Notes under the pieces: generated by a model
What the model was told of the DNA's origin: nothing
Seen by the model: the letters and a program-made list of their open reading frames with translations, nothing else
Database searches by the model: none
Translations under genes and position numbers: made by a program
Shown: positions 1 through 9,592 of the stretch, piece by piece
Layout of the letters: each line of letters starts with the position of its first letter
How positions within the stretch are numbered: the stretch's first letter is position 1
Source: Polynucleobacter sp. MWH-P3-07-1
GTDB taxonomy: Bacteria > Pseudomonadota > Gammaproteobacteria > Burkholderiales > Burkholderiaceae
Direction of reading: 5' to 3'
DNA: 64,000 nucleotides
NCBI RefSeq assembly: GCF_018687555.1
Contig: NZ_CP061296.1
Coordinates: 1,379,983 to 1,443,982 of the forward strand

Positions 1-1709
1 TCTGGAAAGCCAATCCGAAGATTGTCGAAGCCCTCCGTCAAGCGGGAAGCCTGCTGAAAGATAAAACCTATACGCATTCCTATATGCATTGTTGGCGTCA
101 TAAGTCACCCATCATTTATCGCGCAACCTCACAATGGTTTGCGAGTATGGATAAGAAGCCAAGTGATGGCAAGGCCAGCTTACGAGAAACTGCCCTAGCG
201 GGTATTGAGAACACCGAATTTTTCCCTGCCTGGGGTAAGCAACGCTTACACAGCATGATTGCCAATCGTCCTGACTGGACTTTGTCACGCCAACGCCAAT
301 GGGGTGTGCCGATGGCTTTCTTAGTTCATAAAGAGAGTGGTGAGCCACATCCAAGAACCATAGAGTTATTAGAAGAAATTGCAAAGCGCGTTGAGAAAGA
401 TGGTATTGAAGCTTGGCAAAAATTGGAGTTGAGCGAACTCATTGGCGATGAAGCAGGTCAATATGAAAAGAATCGAGATACGCTGGATGTCTGGTTTGAT
501 TCAGGTACGACACATTGGCATGTGATTCGGGGTTCGCATCGTCATGAACTCTATCGCCCAGAAGCCGAGACTCCAAATGGCCGTCTAGCTGACCTGTATC
601 TCGAGGGCTCAGATCAACATCGTGGCTGGTTTCATTCATCGCTATTAACCGGCTCGATGCTCGATGGCAAACCACCCTATAAGGCATTGCTCACGCATGG
701 CTTTACGGTAGATGGACAAGGTCGCAAGATGAGTAAGTCCGTTGGCAATGTCATCGCACCGCAACAGGTTGCCGATAAGCTCGGCGCAGAAATCATTCGT
801 TTGTGGGTTGCATCGACGGATTACTCAGGAGAGATGACTATCTCCGATGAGATTCTCAAACGAGTGGTAGAAAGTTATCGTCGCATTCGTAACACCTTGC
901 GTTTCTTATTGGCGAACTTGGCAGACTTTGACCCTAGCAAGCATGCTATGTCAGCTGACCAGTGGTTAGAGATTGATCGCTATGCTGTAGCCTTGGCCGC
1001 TCAATTGCAAGATGAGGTCAAAAACTCTTATCAAGCCTATGAATTCCAGCCTGCGGTGGTAAGGATGCTCACCTTCTGCTCAGAAGACCTTGGTGGCTTC
1101 TATCTCGACATCCTCAAAGACCGCCTCTATACCAGCGCCCCCGATTCTCCTGATCGCCGTGCAGCTCAGAATGCGCTCTTTCACATTACCAAGAATCTAC
1201 TTAAATGGGTTGCGCCATTTCTTTCCTTTACGGCAGAAGAGGCTTGGCAAGTAATGCCTCATGCTGACAGCGAAAAAGCCAAAGCATCGATCTTCATGGA
1301 AGAGTTTGGAAAATTTCCTGCCATTACAAATGCTGCCGACTTACTGACTAAATGGAATCGCATTCGCGAGATTCGGTCTGAGGTAACTAAAGCAATCGAA
1401 ATCGAACGTGAAGCTGGTAACGTCGGATCGTCACTTCAAGCTGAATTAGTGATCAAGCTACCCGAGCCTGATTTTGCAATCCTGAATAGTTTAGGCAATG
1501 ACCTACGCTTTGTCACGATTACCTCTAGCGCTTCGGTTGAACTCCATCAAGGCCCGCTTGAAATTGCAGTACGGGCTAGTCAATATAAAAAATGTGGTCG
1601 TTGCTGGCATCACACTGCTGATGTGGGCAGCAATGCCGATCATCCCGATTTATGTGGCCGCTGTATAAGCAACCTTTTTGCCAGCGGTGAACATCGCTTA
1701 TTTGCTTAA
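1..1709 (+). CDS. ileS: Isoleucine--tRNA ligase, 3' part (5' end outside window)
   Basis: Class I aminoacyl-tRNA synthetase that charges tRNA-Ile in the cytoplasm. The frame is open from the first bases of the window (codons start at base 3), so about 568 C-terminal residues are visible of a protein usually near 940. The signature KMSKS of the class I active site is encoded at 726-740. The anticodon-binding helical domain follows, and the C-terminus carries the four-cysteine zinc finger (CGRC ... CGRC, about 1593-1665) typical of bacterial IleS. The N-terminal HIGH motif and the editing domain lie upstream of the window. lspA follows 17 bases downstream, the usual ileS-lspA pairing. Confidence 0.97.
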   Translation, partial: WKANPKIVEALRQAGSLLKDKTYTHSYMHCWRHKSPIIYRATSQWFASMDKKPSDGKASLRETALAGIENTEFFPAWGKQRLHSMIANRPDWTLSRQRQWGVPMAFLVHKESGEPHPRTIELLEEIAKRVEKDGIEAWQKLELSELIGDEAGQYEKNRDTLDVWFDSGTTHWHVIRGSHRHELYRPEAETPNGRLADLYLEGSDQHRGWFHSSLLTGSMLDGKPPYKALLTHGFTVDGQGRKMSKSVGNVIAPQQVADKLGAEIIRLWVASTDYSGEMTISDEILKRVVESYRRIRNTLRFLLANLADFDPSKHAMSADQWLEIDRYAVALAAQLQDEVKNSYQAYEFQPAVVRMLTFCSEDLGGFYLDILKDRLYTSAPDSPDRRAAQNALFHITKNLLKWVAPFLSFTAEEAWQVMPHADSEKAKASIFMEEFGKFPAITNAADLLTKWNRIREIRSEVTKAIEIEREAGNVGSSLQAELVIKLPEPDFAILNSLGNDLRFVTITSSASVELHQGPLEIAVRASQYKKCGRCWHHTADVGSNADHPDLCGRCISNLFASGEHRLFA

Positions 1710-1726
1710 GCGATTGGTTTAAGAAA

Positions 1727-2209
1727 ATGCCACTTTATTATTCGCTCACAATTGCTACCTTAGCTCTACTATTAGATCAGTGCACTAAATGGCTAGCGTT
1801 GAGTCATTTGCAACTAGGCATTCCCCAGCCTGTATTGCCATTTCTAAACTGGCTGTTACTTTTTAACCCAGGCGCAGCATTTTCTTTTCTGGCACAAGGG
1901 AGTGGCTGGCAACGTTGGTTCTTCACGCTTCTAGGTTTAGCCGCTTCAGCCTACATCGTTTACTTGCTGGCACGTACCCAGCTGAGTAAAACGATGTCTT
2001 GGGCATTGAGTCTTATTCTGGGCGGCGCCTTAGGCAATGTCTTAGATCGGTTGATGTTTGGTTTTGTGATCGACTTTATTGATTGTCACTACGGAAACTG
2101 GCATTGGCCAGCCTTCAATATTGCTGATAGCGCTATCTCAATTGGTGCAGCCCTCATTATTTGGGCTGAATTACGTCGGGCATTTGGCAAATCTGCTCAA
2201 CCCCTTTAA
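1727..2209 (+). CDS. lspA: Lipoprotein signal peptidase (signal peptidase II)
   Basis: Inner-membrane aspartyl protease that removes signal peptides from diacylglyceryl-modified prolipoproteins. At 160 residues it has the normal family length and shows four hydrophobic segments. The two catalytic aspartates appear in their conserved settings, D116 in VIDFI and D134 in FNIAD, and the GNVLDR motif precedes them. It lies 17 bases after ileS and 9 bases before coaBC, so the genes are probably co-transcribed. Confidence 0.97.
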   Translation: MPLYYSLTIATLALLLDQCTKWLALSHLQLGIPQPVLPFLNWLLLFNPGAAFSFLAQGSGWQRWFFTLLGLAASAYIVYLLARTQLSKTMSWALSLILGGALGNVLDRLMFGFVIDFIDCHYGNWHWPAFNIADSAISIGAALIIWAELRRAFGKSAQPL

Positions 2210-2218
2210 GCTTGCACC

Positions 2219-3430
2219 ATGCAATCACTTTTGAACAAAAAAATTGTCCTCGGTATCTCCGGGGGAATCGCTGCCTATAAGTCGGCTGAATTAGTGCGTC
2301 AACTGATTCAGGAAGGCGCCCAGGTTCAAGTAGTGATGACTAATGCTGCTCAGCAATTTATTACGCCTGTAACCATGCAGGCTTTAAGTGGCAATCCGGT
2401 CTTCACCTCCCAATGGGATCAGAGTATTGCTAACAATATGGCGCACATCGAGCTCTCTCGTGGTGCGGATGCAATTCTCATTGCCCCAGCCAGCGCAGAC
2501 CTGATGGCAAAACTCTCACTTGGTTTGGCTGACGACTTATTAAGTACCCTTTGCCTTGCAAGAGAATGTCCTCTGCTACTAGCGCCCGCTATGAATCGTC
2601 AGATGTGGGATCACCCAGCAACTCAACGCAGCGTGAAACGCCTGGAGTCTGATGGTGTATCGATTCTGGGTCCAGCTAGCGGTAGTCAAGCCTGTGGCGA
2701 GACTGGTATGGGAAGAATGCTCGAACCTGGTGAGATTACCGAACAGCTGATTGCTTTCTTTCAACCTAAGCCACTCAAGGGAAAACGTGTCTTAATCACG
2801 GCAGGCCCGACCTTCGAAGCCATTGACCCCGTCCGCGGTATTACCAATTTGAGCTCCGGTAAGATGGGCTTTGCAATTGCTCGGGCAGCTATTGAAGCGG
2901 GTGCAGAGGTTCATCTTATTGCTGGCCCCTGTGAACTGGACACCCCCCTACTCAGCAGCGGAAAAATTATCCGCACCAATGTGACTAGCGCAAAAGTAAT
3001 GCATGCAGCCGCAATGCAAGCAACTGACTGCGATATTTTCTTTGCAGTTGCAGCCGTAGCAGATTGGGGTATTGCCAAACCTTCAAAAGAAAAAATCAAA
3101 CGGCAAGGCGGCAAGATCCCAGCATTAGACTTCGTAGCAAACCCAGATATTTTGTTAGATATGGCCAGCACAGCAAAGACTAAGGCCGGCAAACCCCGCC
3201 CTTACTGTGTCGGCTTTGCTGCAGAATCTTCTGCTCTTGCGGAACATGCTGCCGAGAAACGCAAGCGCAAAGGGATTCCGATGATTGTTGGTAATATTGG
3301 TCCCGACACCTTTGGTAGCGATCTCAATCAATTACTGGTGATTGATGCCGCTGGTAGCAAAGTACTCAAAAAAGCCGATAAGTTATTACTCGCTCGTCAG
3401 CTGGTGCAACTTGTCGCCAAAAAGATTTAA
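2219..3430 (+). CDS. coaBC: Bifunctional phosphopantothenoylcysteine decarboxylase / phosphopantothenate--cysteine ligase
   Basis: Fusion enzyme for two steps of coenzyme A synthesis: ligation of cysteine to 4'-phosphopantothenate (CoaB, C-terminal) and FMN-dependent decarboxylation (CoaC, N-terminal). The CoaC half (about residues 1-180) shows [10 protein letters not shown] at the FMN site, the active-site histidine H76, the PAMNRQMW motif at 123-130 and the active-site cysteine C159 in GSQACGE. The CoaB half opens with [18 protein letters not shown] near residue 193. Length (403) is normal. It lies between lspA and dut; coaBC-dut adjacency is common in proteobacteria. Confidence 0.97.
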   Translation: MQSLLNKKIVLGISGGIAAYKSAELVRQLIQEGAQVQVVMTNAAQQFITPVTMQALSGNPVFTSQWDQSIANNMAHIELSRGADAILIAPASADLMAKLSLGLADDLLSTLCLARECPLLLAPAMNRQMWDHPATQRSVKRLESDGVSILGPASGSQACGETGMGRMLEPGEITEQLIAFFQPKPLKGKRVLITAGPTFEAIDPVRGITNLSSGKMGFAIARAAIEAGAEVHLIAGPCELDTPLLSSGKIIRTNVTSAKVMHAAAMQATDCDIFFAVAAVADWGIAKPSKEKIKRQGGKIPALDFVANPDILLDMASTAKTKAGKPRPYCVGFAAESSALAEHAAEKRKRKGIPMIVGNIGPDTFGSDLNQLLVIDAAGSKVLKKADKLLLARQLVQLVAKKI

Positions 3431-3457
3431 ATCACTCTCCTCGTTTTAGGAAATCCC

Positions 3458-3907
3458 ATGCAAGCATTGCAAGTCAAAATTCTCGATGAACGGATGCGTT
3501 CACAATTACCCACCTATGGCACCCCTGGTAGCGCAGGTCTTGATCTGCGCGCTTGTATTGATCAAGCCATTGAGATTGCCCCCGGTCAGACGATACTCGT
3601 ACCAACAGGTCTAGCCATCTATGTGGAGAATCCAGCCTATGCTGCGCTGATTCTGCCGCGCTCTGGCTTGGGCCACAAGCATGGGATTGTTTTGGGAAAC
3701 CTTGTAGGCTTAATTGATTCCGATTACCAAGGACAACTCATGGTGAGCACTTGGAATAGAGGATCAACCCCATTCAAACTGGAGCCTATGGAACGCCTTG
3801 CGCAGTTAGTCATCGTGCCTGTGCAACAGGTTGAACTCAAGATAGTCGAAGAATTTGCAGAGACTAGTCGTGGGGCTAGTGGTTTTGGCAGTACTGGTAG
3901 AGCGTGA
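3458..3907 (+). CDS. dut: Deoxyuridine 5'-triphosphate nucleotidohydrolase (dUTPase)
   Basis: Homotrimeric dUTPase that hydrolyses dUTP to dUMP, keeping uracil out of DNA and feeding dTMP synthesis. The 149-residue length and five motifs fit: AGLDLRA (26-32), PRSGLG (67-72), GLIDSDYQG (84-92), the MERLAQLVI region, and the glycine-rich C-terminal arm [11 protein letters not shown] (138-148). It ends the ileS-lspA-coaBC-dut run; a strong terminator hairpin follows 15 bases after the stop codon. Confidence 0.97.
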   Translation: MQALQVKILDERMRSQLPTYGTPGSAGLDLRACIDQAIEIAPGQTILVPTGLAIYVENPAYAALILPRSGLGHKHGIVLGNLVGLIDSDYQGQLMVSTWNRGSTPFKLEPMERLAQLVIVPVQQVELKIVEEFAETSRGASGFGSTGRA

Positions 3908-3921
3908 GTAGAGCCTCAAAT

Positions 3922-3948
3922 AAAAAAACCACCCGCGGGTGGTTTTTT
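3922..3948. terminator. Bidirectional rho-independent terminator between dut and the Hc1-like gene
   Basis: A perfect self-complementary stem (AACCACCCG/CGGGTGGTT) is flanked by a run of A on the left and T on the right, so it works as an intrinsic terminator on both strands. It separates the convergent dut and Hc1-like genes. Confidence 0.9.
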
Positions 3949-3966
3949 AACGATCACTAAATCTGC

Positions 3967-4200
3967 TTACTTACGGATATGTGCATGACGAGCAGCATCT
4001 TGTGACATACCGGCGCCCTTACCTTCGCGTGATTCTTTCTCAGCAGTAATTTCTTTACGACGCTCTTTGCAAGATCCAGCAATTTCTTGCAAAGCCTTAC
4101 GAGCGCGAGCAGCCGAAGCTTTAACACCATTACCCATAAACTTTTCGTTTTCAGCCTTATAAGTTTCTAGGGCACTGAGTAATTTATCGTGATGTGACAT
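3967..4200 (-). CDS. Small basic protein resembling the Hc1-type histone H1-like domain
   Basis: A 77-residue, charged, mainly helical protein with no membrane segment. Residues about 7-58 follow the pattern of the chlamydial histone Hc1 N-terminal domain and its relatives in other bacteria: a leading amphipathic helix, then a GN.KA...R.RKALQEI.....ERRKEI stretch rich in Arg/Lys/Ala. The long lysine/alanine-rich DNA-binding tail of Hc1 is absent; the C-terminus is short with several His and Arg residues. The gene lies 29 bases downstream of clpA on the same strand and shares a terminator with convergent dut. The family assignment rests on remembered sequence similarity; function (nucleoid binding) is inference. 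Confidence 0.7.
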   Translation of the reverse strand: MSHHDKLLSALETYKAENEKFMGNGVKASAARARKALQEIAGSCKERRKEITAEKESREGKGAGMSQDAARHAHIRK

Positions 4201-4229
4201 TTTGTCCTTTTTGTTTTTAGATTGGTAAA

Positions 4230-6536
4230 TTAAATTTCTTCGGCAGGGGCTATATCTGCCTTAGTAGGCGCCTTTGGAATGCTTGGCGCATCAAACTCGA
4301 GCAACACTTTGCCATCAGCATCAATATCTACAGCCACATGACCACCCTGGGCTAATTTGCCAAAGAGCAATTCATCAGCCAAGGCTTTGCGAACCGTGTC
4401 TTGAATAATCCGCTGCATTGGACGTGCACCCATGAGAGGATCGAAGCCATGCTTTGCCAAATGGCTGCGCAGCGCTGGGCTAAAAGTCGCATCTACCTTC
4501 TTCTCGTGCAACTGCTCTTCAAGCTGCATTAAGAACTTATCAACCACCCGCATGATGATGGATTCATCCAAGGCCTTAAAGGAGACAATGGCATCCAAGC
4601 GGTTGCGGAACTCGGGTGTGAAGAACTTCTTAATATCCGCCATCTCGTCACCAGACTCACGCGCATTGGTGAAGCCAATGGTCGCCTTCTGCATGGCTTC
4701 CGCACCAGCATTCGTGGTCATAATGATGATGACGTTTCTGAAGTCAGTTTTACGGCCATTGTTATCTGTCAGAGTGCCATGATCCATTACTTGCAACAAG
4801 ATATTGAAAATATCAGGATGGGCTTTTTCAATCTCATCCAATAGCAATACGCAATGCGGCTTCTTATTGACAGCCTCGGTCAGCAAACCGCCCTGATCGA
4901 AACCCACGTAACCAGGAGGAGCGCCAATCAAGCGACTGACAGCATGACGCTCCATGTACTCAGACATATCAAAGCGTAGTAATTCAATCCCTAAGATATA
5001 GGCAAGTTGTTTTGCTACCTCGGTCTTACCGACTCCAGTTGGCCCAGAGAATAAGAATGAGCCAATTGGTCGATCGATCTTACCTAAGCCAGCCCGAGTC
5101 ATCTTGATGGCGCTTGCCAAAGCTTCAATCGCAGGGTCTTGACCAAACACCACGCTCTTAATATCGCGATCTAAGGTTTGTAGCTTGCTACGGTCATCCA
5201 CTGTGACTGATTGGGGTGGTATACGGGCAATCTTCGCCACAATCTCTTCAATCTCTGGGCGGCCGATTGTTTTCTTCTGTTTAGACTTTGGCAGAATACG
5301 CTGAGCAGCACCAGCCTCATCAATCACATCAATCGCCTTATCAGGTAAATGACGATCGTTGATATAGCGCGAGGAAAGCTCTGCAGCAGCCACTAGAGCT
5401 GCAGCGGCATACTTGACACTATGGTGCTCTTCGAAGCGAGACTTCAGACCACGCAGAATTTGTACGGTTTGATCAACGGTTGGCTCAACCACATCGACCT
5501 TTTGAAAACGGCGTGAGAGTGCTGCATCTTTTTCAAAAATACCACGGTACTCTGTAAATGTTGTTGCGCCAATGCATTTGAGCTGACCATTGGATAAGGC
5601 TGGTTTGAGCAAATTACTCGCATCCAAGGTTCCACCCGATGCAGCACCTGCACCAATCAAAGTATGAATCTCATCAATAAATAGAATACCGTGTGCACTA
5701 TCTTTTAATGATTTCAGAACACTCTTCAAGCGTTGCTCAAAGTCACCGCGATATTTAGTACCCGCAAGTAAGGCGCCCATATCGAGCGAGTAGACCGTTG
5801 CATCAGCCAAAATCTCAGGAACATCACCTTTCACAATTCTCCAAGCCAAGCCTTCTGCAATGGCAGTCTTACCTACGCCCGCCTCACCCACTAAGAGTGG
5901 ATTATTTTTACGACGACGACACAGCACTTGAATCACGCGCTCAACTTCAGCTTCGCGCCCAATCAAGGGATCAATCTTGCCCTGACGCGCCAAGGCATTG
6001 AGGTTTTGGGTATATTGGTCGAGCGGACTTTCCTTACCACCTGATGCAGCCTCCTCAGACTCTTGAGCAGGGTCAGCGGGCTTAGCATGCTCAGTTTGGT
6101 CTTTACGAACGCCGTGGCTAATAAAGTTAACCACGTCAAGGCGGGTTACACCCTGCTGCTGCAAGAAATACACTGCATGCGAATCTTTTTCACCAAAGAT
6201 TGCTACTAGGACGTTCGCACCAGTCACTTCTTTTTTACCACTCGAGGTCGATTGAACATGCATGATGGCACGCTGAATCACCCGCTGAAATCCTAAAGTA
6301 GGCTGAGTATCGACTTCATCATTACCTGGCACGATCGGCGTGTTGTCGTTAATAAAATTTTTCAGTTGAGCACGCAACTCTGCAATATTGACTGCACAAG
6401 CTTTCAGAACTTCCACCGCTGTAGCGTTATCAAGCAGTGCAGCGAGCAAATGCTCCACCGTAATGAATTCATGTCGAGCTGCCCTTGCGTCAACAAAGGC
6501 CATGTGCAAACTGACTTCTAATTCCTGGGCAATCAT
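4230..6536 (-). CDS. clpA: ATP-dependent Clp protease ATP-binding subunit ClpA
   Basis: AAA+ unfoldase of the ClpAP protease. With the start at 6536 ([10 protein letters not shown]) it has 768 residues, near the E. coli length. It shows the N-terminal double Clp-N repeat (1-145), Walker A of ring one (217-224, GEAGVGKT) with Walker B LFIDE, and Walker A of ring two (498-505, GPTGVGKT) with VLLLDEIE. The IGF tripeptide at 620-622 is the loop that docks on ClpP. The frame stays open 34 codons further upstream, but that stretch overlaps clpS, is cysteine/serine-rich and unlike the family. The ATG overlaps the clpS stop codon (ATGA), which implies translational coupling. Confidence 0.97.
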   Translation of the reverse strand: MIAQELEVSLHMAFVDARAARHEFITVEHLLAALLDNATAVEVLKACAVNIAELRAQLKNFINDNTPIVPGNDEVDTQPTLGFQRVIQRAIMHVQSTSSGKKEVTGANVLVAIFGEKDSHAVYFLQQQGVTRLDVVNFISHGVRKDQTEHAKPADPAQESEEAASGGKESPLDQYTQNLNALARQGKIDPLIGREAEVERVIQVLCRRRKNNPLLVGEAGVGKTAIAEGLAWRIVKGDVPEILADATVYSLDMGALLAGTKYRGDFEQRLKSVLKSLKDSAHGILFIDEIHTLIGAGAASGGTLDASNLLKPALSNGQLKCIGATTFTEYRGIFEKDAALSRRFQKVDVVEPTVDQTVQILRGLKSRFEEHHSVKYAAAALVAAAELSSRYINDRHLPDKAIDVIDEAGAAQRILPKSKQKKTIGRPEIEEIVAKIARIPPQSVTVDDRSKLQTLDRDIKSVVFGQDPAIEALASAIKMTRAGLGKIDRPIGSFLFSGPTGVGKTEVAKQLAYILGIELLRFDMSEYMERHAVSRLIGAPPGYVGFDQGGLLTEAVNKKPHCVLLLDEIEKAHPDIFNILLQVMDHGTLTDNNGRKTDFRNVIIIMTTNAGAEAMQKATIGFTNARESGDEMADIKKFFTPEFRNRLDAIVSFKALDESIIMRVVDKFLMQLEEQLHEKKVDATFSPALRSHLAKHGFDPLMGARPMQRIIQDTVRKALADELLFGKLAQGGHVAVDIDADGKVLLEFDAPSIPKAPTKADIAPAEEI

Positions 6537-6880
6537 ACTTCCTCCATGGTGCACTGTAATGGGTGGCCCGCTTCGCGGGAGAGCTCGACAACTTGATGAA
6601 CTTTGGTAGCAGCAACATCCCGGGTAAAAATTCCGCAAACACCTTTGCCGGCCAAATGAACTTGCAACATGATGCGCGTCGCTGTTTCGTGGTCTTTATT
6701 GAAATACTCCTGAATGACCATCACGACAAACTCCATCGGGGTGTAATCGTCATTCATTAACAAGACCTTGAACATCGATGGCGCCTTCAATTTCTCGGCT
6801 TGTTTTTCAAGCAGAATCGTGTCCTCTACATGAGGATTAACAGGATTTCCAGATACGGGATTTTTGGGAGTGCGACTCAT
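6533..6880 (-). CDS. clpS: ATP-dependent Clp protease adaptor ClpS
   Basis: Adaptor that binds N-degron substrates and delivers them to ClpA. The core motif [11 protein letters not shown] and the following helix with [10 protein letters not shown] are characteristic. I prefer the ATG at 6880 (MSRTPKN, 115 residues): upstream in-frame ATGs at 6889 and 6898 add only a short MFRMVL stretch, and a TAGAAT -10-like hexamer overlaps the 6889 ATG, which would exclude both upstream starts from the mRNA. No Shine-Dalgarno sequence precedes 6880. The stop overlaps the clpA start. Confidence 0.95.
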   Translation of the reverse strand: MSRTPKNPVSGNPVNPHVEDTILLEKQAEKLKAPSMFKVLLMNDDYTPMEFVVMVIQEYFNKDHETATRIMLQVHLAGKGVCGIFTRDVAATKVHQVVELSREAGHPLQCTMEEV

Positions 6881-6887
6881 GAGAACC

Positions 6888-6915
6888 ATTCTAAACACAG
6901 ATCAGCAAACTTCAA
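6888..6915 (-). promoter_or_regulatory. Candidate clpS promoter giving a leaderless mRNA
   Basis: On the minus strand a -35-like TTGAAG (6915-6910) is followed after 16 bases by TAGAAT (6893-6888). Seven bases then separate it from the ATG at 6880, so the predicted transcription start is at or one base before the start codon. No sigma-32-type promoter was seen here. Confidence 0.45.
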
Positions 6916-7027
6916 TTTACAGGGGCTTAGAGGAGAAAATTCCTCTTTAACTAGGCCATAACCCTATATTGGGGCATTTTTTGATAAAAAAAGGGGGGTT
7001 TTCATGTCTTTATATGCACATAACTCC

Positions 7028-7056
7028 TTGACACACTTGGGAAAAGGGCAAACAAT
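7028..7056 (+). promoter_or_regulatory. Candidate promoter of the cold-shock gene
   Basis: A perfect -35 hexamer TTGACA (7028-7033) is followed after 17 bases by AACAAT (7051-7056), a four-of-six match to the -10 consensus. A start near 7063 would give a 5' leader of about 100 bases, as expected for cspA-type genes. The region from 6899 to 7027 holds only AT-rich sequence and an A7-G6-T4 run; I see no gene in it. Confidence 0.45.
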
Positions 7057-7166
7057 CGGGGGTAGGCTTCAAAAAGAAGTTCTATTTAGGCGTGTTGTGG
7101 AGCGAGACTGATTAAAAAGTATTCACCCTCTTCACGGTTGTTTTAAGTTTATGTAATGGAGTTCGC

Positions 7167-7370
7167 ATGGCGACCGGAATTGTTAAGTGGTTCAATGATG
7201 CAAAAGGTTTTGGATTTATCAAACCTGATGATGGTGAAGAAGAGTTGTTCGCGCACTTCAGCGCGATTACTATGGCGGGTTTCAAAACCCTCAAAGAAGG
7301 CCAGAAGGTAACGTTTGACATTACCCAAGGTCCTAAAGGAAAACAAGCTACCAATATTCAAGGTGCTTGA
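7167..7370 (+). CDS. Cold-shock domain protein (CspA family)
   Basis: A 67-residue single OB-fold protein that binds single-stranded RNA and DNA as an RNA chaperone. RNP1 (KGFGFI, residues 13-18) and RNP2 (LFAHF, 27-31) are intact, and the length is that of CspA paralogues. A TGGAG Shine-Dalgarno sequence sits 6 bases before the ATG. The long untranslated leader and the intrinsic terminator 25 bases after the stop suggest a single-gene unit, possibly controlled through leader structure. Which Csp paralogue this is cannot be decided from the sequence. Confidence 0.95.
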   Translation: MATGIVKWFNDAKGFGFIKPDDGEEELFAHFSAITMAGFKTLKEGQKVTFDITQGPKGKQATNIQGA

Positions 7371-7394
7371 TAGACCATAGATCACTATGAGAAG

Positions 7395-7421
7395 CCCAGG
7401 ACTTGTTCCTGGGTTTTTTTT
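7395..7421 (+). terminator. Rho-independent terminator after the cold-shock gene
   Basis: Stem CCCAGGA/TCCTGGG with a five-base loop is followed by a run of eight T residues. Confidence 0.9.
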
Positions 7422-7475
7422 CGTCTGCAATTTCCTTCCCATAAAATACTTTTTTTATAGGCAAACCACTTCGCT

Positions 7476-7934
7476 ATGAACCAAAACTCTCATCTATTTT
7501 TTGCGCAACGCATTTGCATAGCCCTACTTACCGCTATATCTTTCTCTGCGAATGCCCAAGTCAATTCTGGCTTGCCCACAATTGAACTCAAAGCAGGCAT
7601 GTACGCCATTCAAGCCGAAGTTGCAGACAATCCCAATCTCAGAGAAGTCGGGTTAATGAATCGAACTAGCTTGCCAATGAACTCCGGCATGCTTTTTATC
7701 TTTGAGCAAAAGGCAGGCAATTGCTTTTGGATGAAGAATACTAAGCTACCACTCTCCATTGCATTTATTGCTGATGACGGCAAAATTATCAATATTGAAG
7801 AGATGCAAGCAGACACGACCAATAATCATTGCCCTAAGGCACCCATTCGCTATGCTCTAGAAATGAACAAAGGGTGGTTCTCTGACCGAGTGATTGTTCC
7901 AGGCAATATGATTCAGGGGCTACCTAAAAGATAG
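7476..7934 (+). CDS. Exported DUF192 family protein
   Basis: A 152-residue protein with a clear N-terminal signal peptide (hydrophobic stretch about 13-24, likely cleavage after ANA near residue 27), so the mature part is probably periplasmic. The mature part shows the DUF192 pattern: an early EVADNP..REVGLMNR stretch, GMLFIFE, then FWMKNTKLPLSIAFID-like sequence with CP..P.RYALE near the C-terminus. The molecular function of DUF192 proteins is not established. It has its own short intergenic region upstream and converges on ppnP across a shared terminator. Confidence 0.88.
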   Translation: MNQNSHLFFAQRICIALLTAISFSANAQVNSGLPTIELKAGMYAIQAEVADNPNLREVGLMNRTSLPMNSGMLFIFEQKAGNCFWMKNTKLPLSIAFIADDGKIINIEEMQADTTNNHCPKAPIRYALEMNKGWFSDRVIVPGNMIQGLPKR

Positions 7935-7951
7935 CGCCGTTTTAAGATGAA

Positions 7952-7980
7952 TAAAAAAGCAGACCTAGGTCTGCTTTTTC
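7952..7980. terminator. Bidirectional terminator between the DUF192 gene and ppnP
   Basis: A perfect palindrome, AGCAGACC/TAGGTCTGCT, is bracketed by a run of A to the left and T to the right, so it can stop transcription of both convergent genes. Confidence 0.9.
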
Positions 7981-7997
7981 TTTTGCATACAAAGCGC

Positions 7998-8303
7998 TTA
8001 TTCAAAGTGGCAAACGTAGTGCACTGGCGCTTCGGCGCGAATAATAAAATAGCCACCCTTCTCAACCGTCCAACTCTGGCCTGCCTTGAACTCCTCCTCA
8101 GGAGCGCCATTGATACTAACAAAGGCATTGCCATCTACGACTTCCATCACTTCTTTAGTGCTAAGGTCAAAACGTAAAGTGCTAGGTAAGACAACACCAA
8201 CTGACTTACGAACACCATTTGGCATGGTGACGGTATGGGAAACACATTTACCGTCAAAAAAGACATTGGCTTTTTTACCTACGGAAACTTGATCAAATTG
8301 CAT
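7998..8303 (-). CDS. ppnP: Pyrimidine/purine nucleoside phosphorylase (cupin, DUF1255)
   Basis: Small cupin-fold phosphorylase (101 residues) related to E. coli PpnP/YaiE, which cleaves nucleosides to base and ribose 1-phosphate. The sequence matches the family along its length: the N-terminal YFDGKCVSHT-like strand, PSTLRFDLSTKEVMEVVDG, and the C-terminal FIIRAEAPVHYVCHF. It lies 32 bases downstream of argG on the same strand, so it may be transcribed from the argF promoter, although it has no role in arginine synthesis. Confidence 0.93.
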   Translation of the reverse strand: MQFDQVSVGKKANVFFDGKCVSHTVTMPNGVRKSVGVVLPSTLRFDLSTKEVMEVVDGNAFVSINGAPEEEFKAGQSWTVEKGGYFIIRAEAPVHYVCHFE

Positions 8304-8335
8304 AGAGATTCTTTCTATTCGATATAAATGAATGA

Positions 8336-9568
8336 TTACTTGGCAGCCCGCTTGCGTTTTGCAATTTCAGCAATCCGCATCCGTAAGGCATTGAGCTTAA
8401 TAAAGCCACCAGCATCTGCTTGGTTATACGCACCACCATCATCATCAAAAGTCGCAATATTCTGATCAAACAGTGTATTCGCGGAATCTCTTGAAATCAC
8501 GGACACAGAACCTTTATAGAGTTTGAGGCGAACTACGCCATTCACTTGTTGTTGGGTATGATCGATCAAGGTTTGTAAAGCCAAGCGCTCAGGAGACCAC
8601 CAGAGGCCGTTATAAATCAGGCTGGCATACCGTGGCATCAAGTCGTCTTTCAAGTGTGCCACTTCGCGATCAAGGGTGATGCTTTCGATTCCGCGGTGAG
8701 CCTTGAGCAGAATAGTGCCGCCCGGCGTCTCATAACAACCACGACTCTTCATGCCGACAAAACGATTTTCAACCAAATCTAAGCGCCCAATACCATGCAT
8801 ACCACCTAAGCGATTGAGCTCAGCCAATAGCTCATGAGGCTTGTGGGCCTTGCCATCAATGGCAACTGGGTCACCGGCACGAAATTCAATTTCAATAATT
8901 TGAGCCGCATCAGGAGCCTTCTCTGGAGACACCGTCCAACGCCACATGGATTCTTCCGCTTCAGCGTTGGGATTCTCGAGATGACGACCTTCATAGCTGA
9001 TATGCAAGAGATTTGCATCCATTGAATACGGTGAGCCACCCTGCTTATGTTTCATCTCGACTGGAATGCCATGCTTTTCAGCGTAGGCCATCAATTTTTC
9101 ACGAGAGAGTAGATCCCACTCGCGCCAAGGTGCAATGACTTTAATGCCAGGCTCAAGAGCGTAATAACCCAGCTCGAAACGCACCTGATCGTTACCTTTA
9201 CCAGTAGCACCGTGCGATACCGCATCAGCACCCGTTTTGCGAGCGATCTCAATTTGGCGTTTAGCAATCAACGGTCTTGCGATTGAAGTACCCAGCAAAT
9301 ACTCGCCTTCATAAACCGTATTGGCGCGGAACATCGGGAATACAAAATCACGCACAAACTCTTCACGCAGATCATCGATAAAAATATTTTCGGGCTTGAT
9401 ACCAAATTGCAGAGCCTTGATTCTTGCAGGTTCAAGCTCTTCGCCTTGGCCTAAGTCAGCCGTAAAGGTAACGATTTCACATTGATAGGTATCTTGCAAC
9501 CATTTCAAGATCACACTGGTATCGAGACCACCTGAGTAGGCTAGTACGGCTTTTTTAATATCAGACAT
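8336..9568 (-). CDS. argG: Argininosuccinate synthase
   Basis: ATP-dependent ligation of citrulline and aspartate to argininosuccinate, the penultimate step of arginine synthesis. The ATP-pyrophosphatase loop YSGGLDTS is at residues 11-18, with [15 protein letters not shown] further on. I choose the ATG at 9568 ([14 protein letters not shown], 410 residues) because a TGGAA Shine-Dalgarno-like sequence precedes it; an in-frame ATG 4 codons upstream adds MNGT. argF ends 24 bases upstream, so argF-argG form an operon. Confidence 0.97.
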   Translation of the reverse strand: MSDIKKAVLAYSGGLDTSVILKWLQDTYQCEIVTFTADLGQGEELEPARIKALQFGIKPENIFIDDLREEFVRDFVFPMFRANTVYEGEYLLGTSIARPLIAKRQIEIARKTGADAVSHGATGKGNDQVRFELGYYALEPGIKVIAPWREWDLLSREKLMAYAEKHGIPVEMKHKQGGSPYSMDANLLHISYEGRHLENPNAEAEESMWRWTVSPEKAPDAAQIIEIEFRAGDPVAIDGKAHKPHELLAELNRLGGMHGIGRLDLVENRFVGMKSRGCYETPGGTILLKAHRGIESITLDREVAHLKDDLMPRYASLIYNGLWWSPERLALQTLIDHTQQQVNGVVRLKLYKGSVSVISRDSANTLFDQNIATFDDDGGAYNQADAGGFIKLNALRMRIAEIAKRKRAAK

Positions 9569-9592
9569 AGTTCCATTCAATCCAAAAAATAT

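Noticed and set aside
6537..6638. 34-codon upstream extension of clpA
   Set aside because: It overlaps clpS, is Cys/Ser-rich and unlike any ClpA; the ATGA overlap at 6533-6536 gives the correct start.
6929..6946. Inverted repeat AGAGGA/TCCTCT upstream of clpS
   Set aside because: Short, with no T-tract, and upstream of the predicted transcript start; likely chance.
6986..7002. A7-G6-T4 homopolymer run
   Set aside because: Low-complexity tract without pairing partner or repeat copies; no function can be supported.
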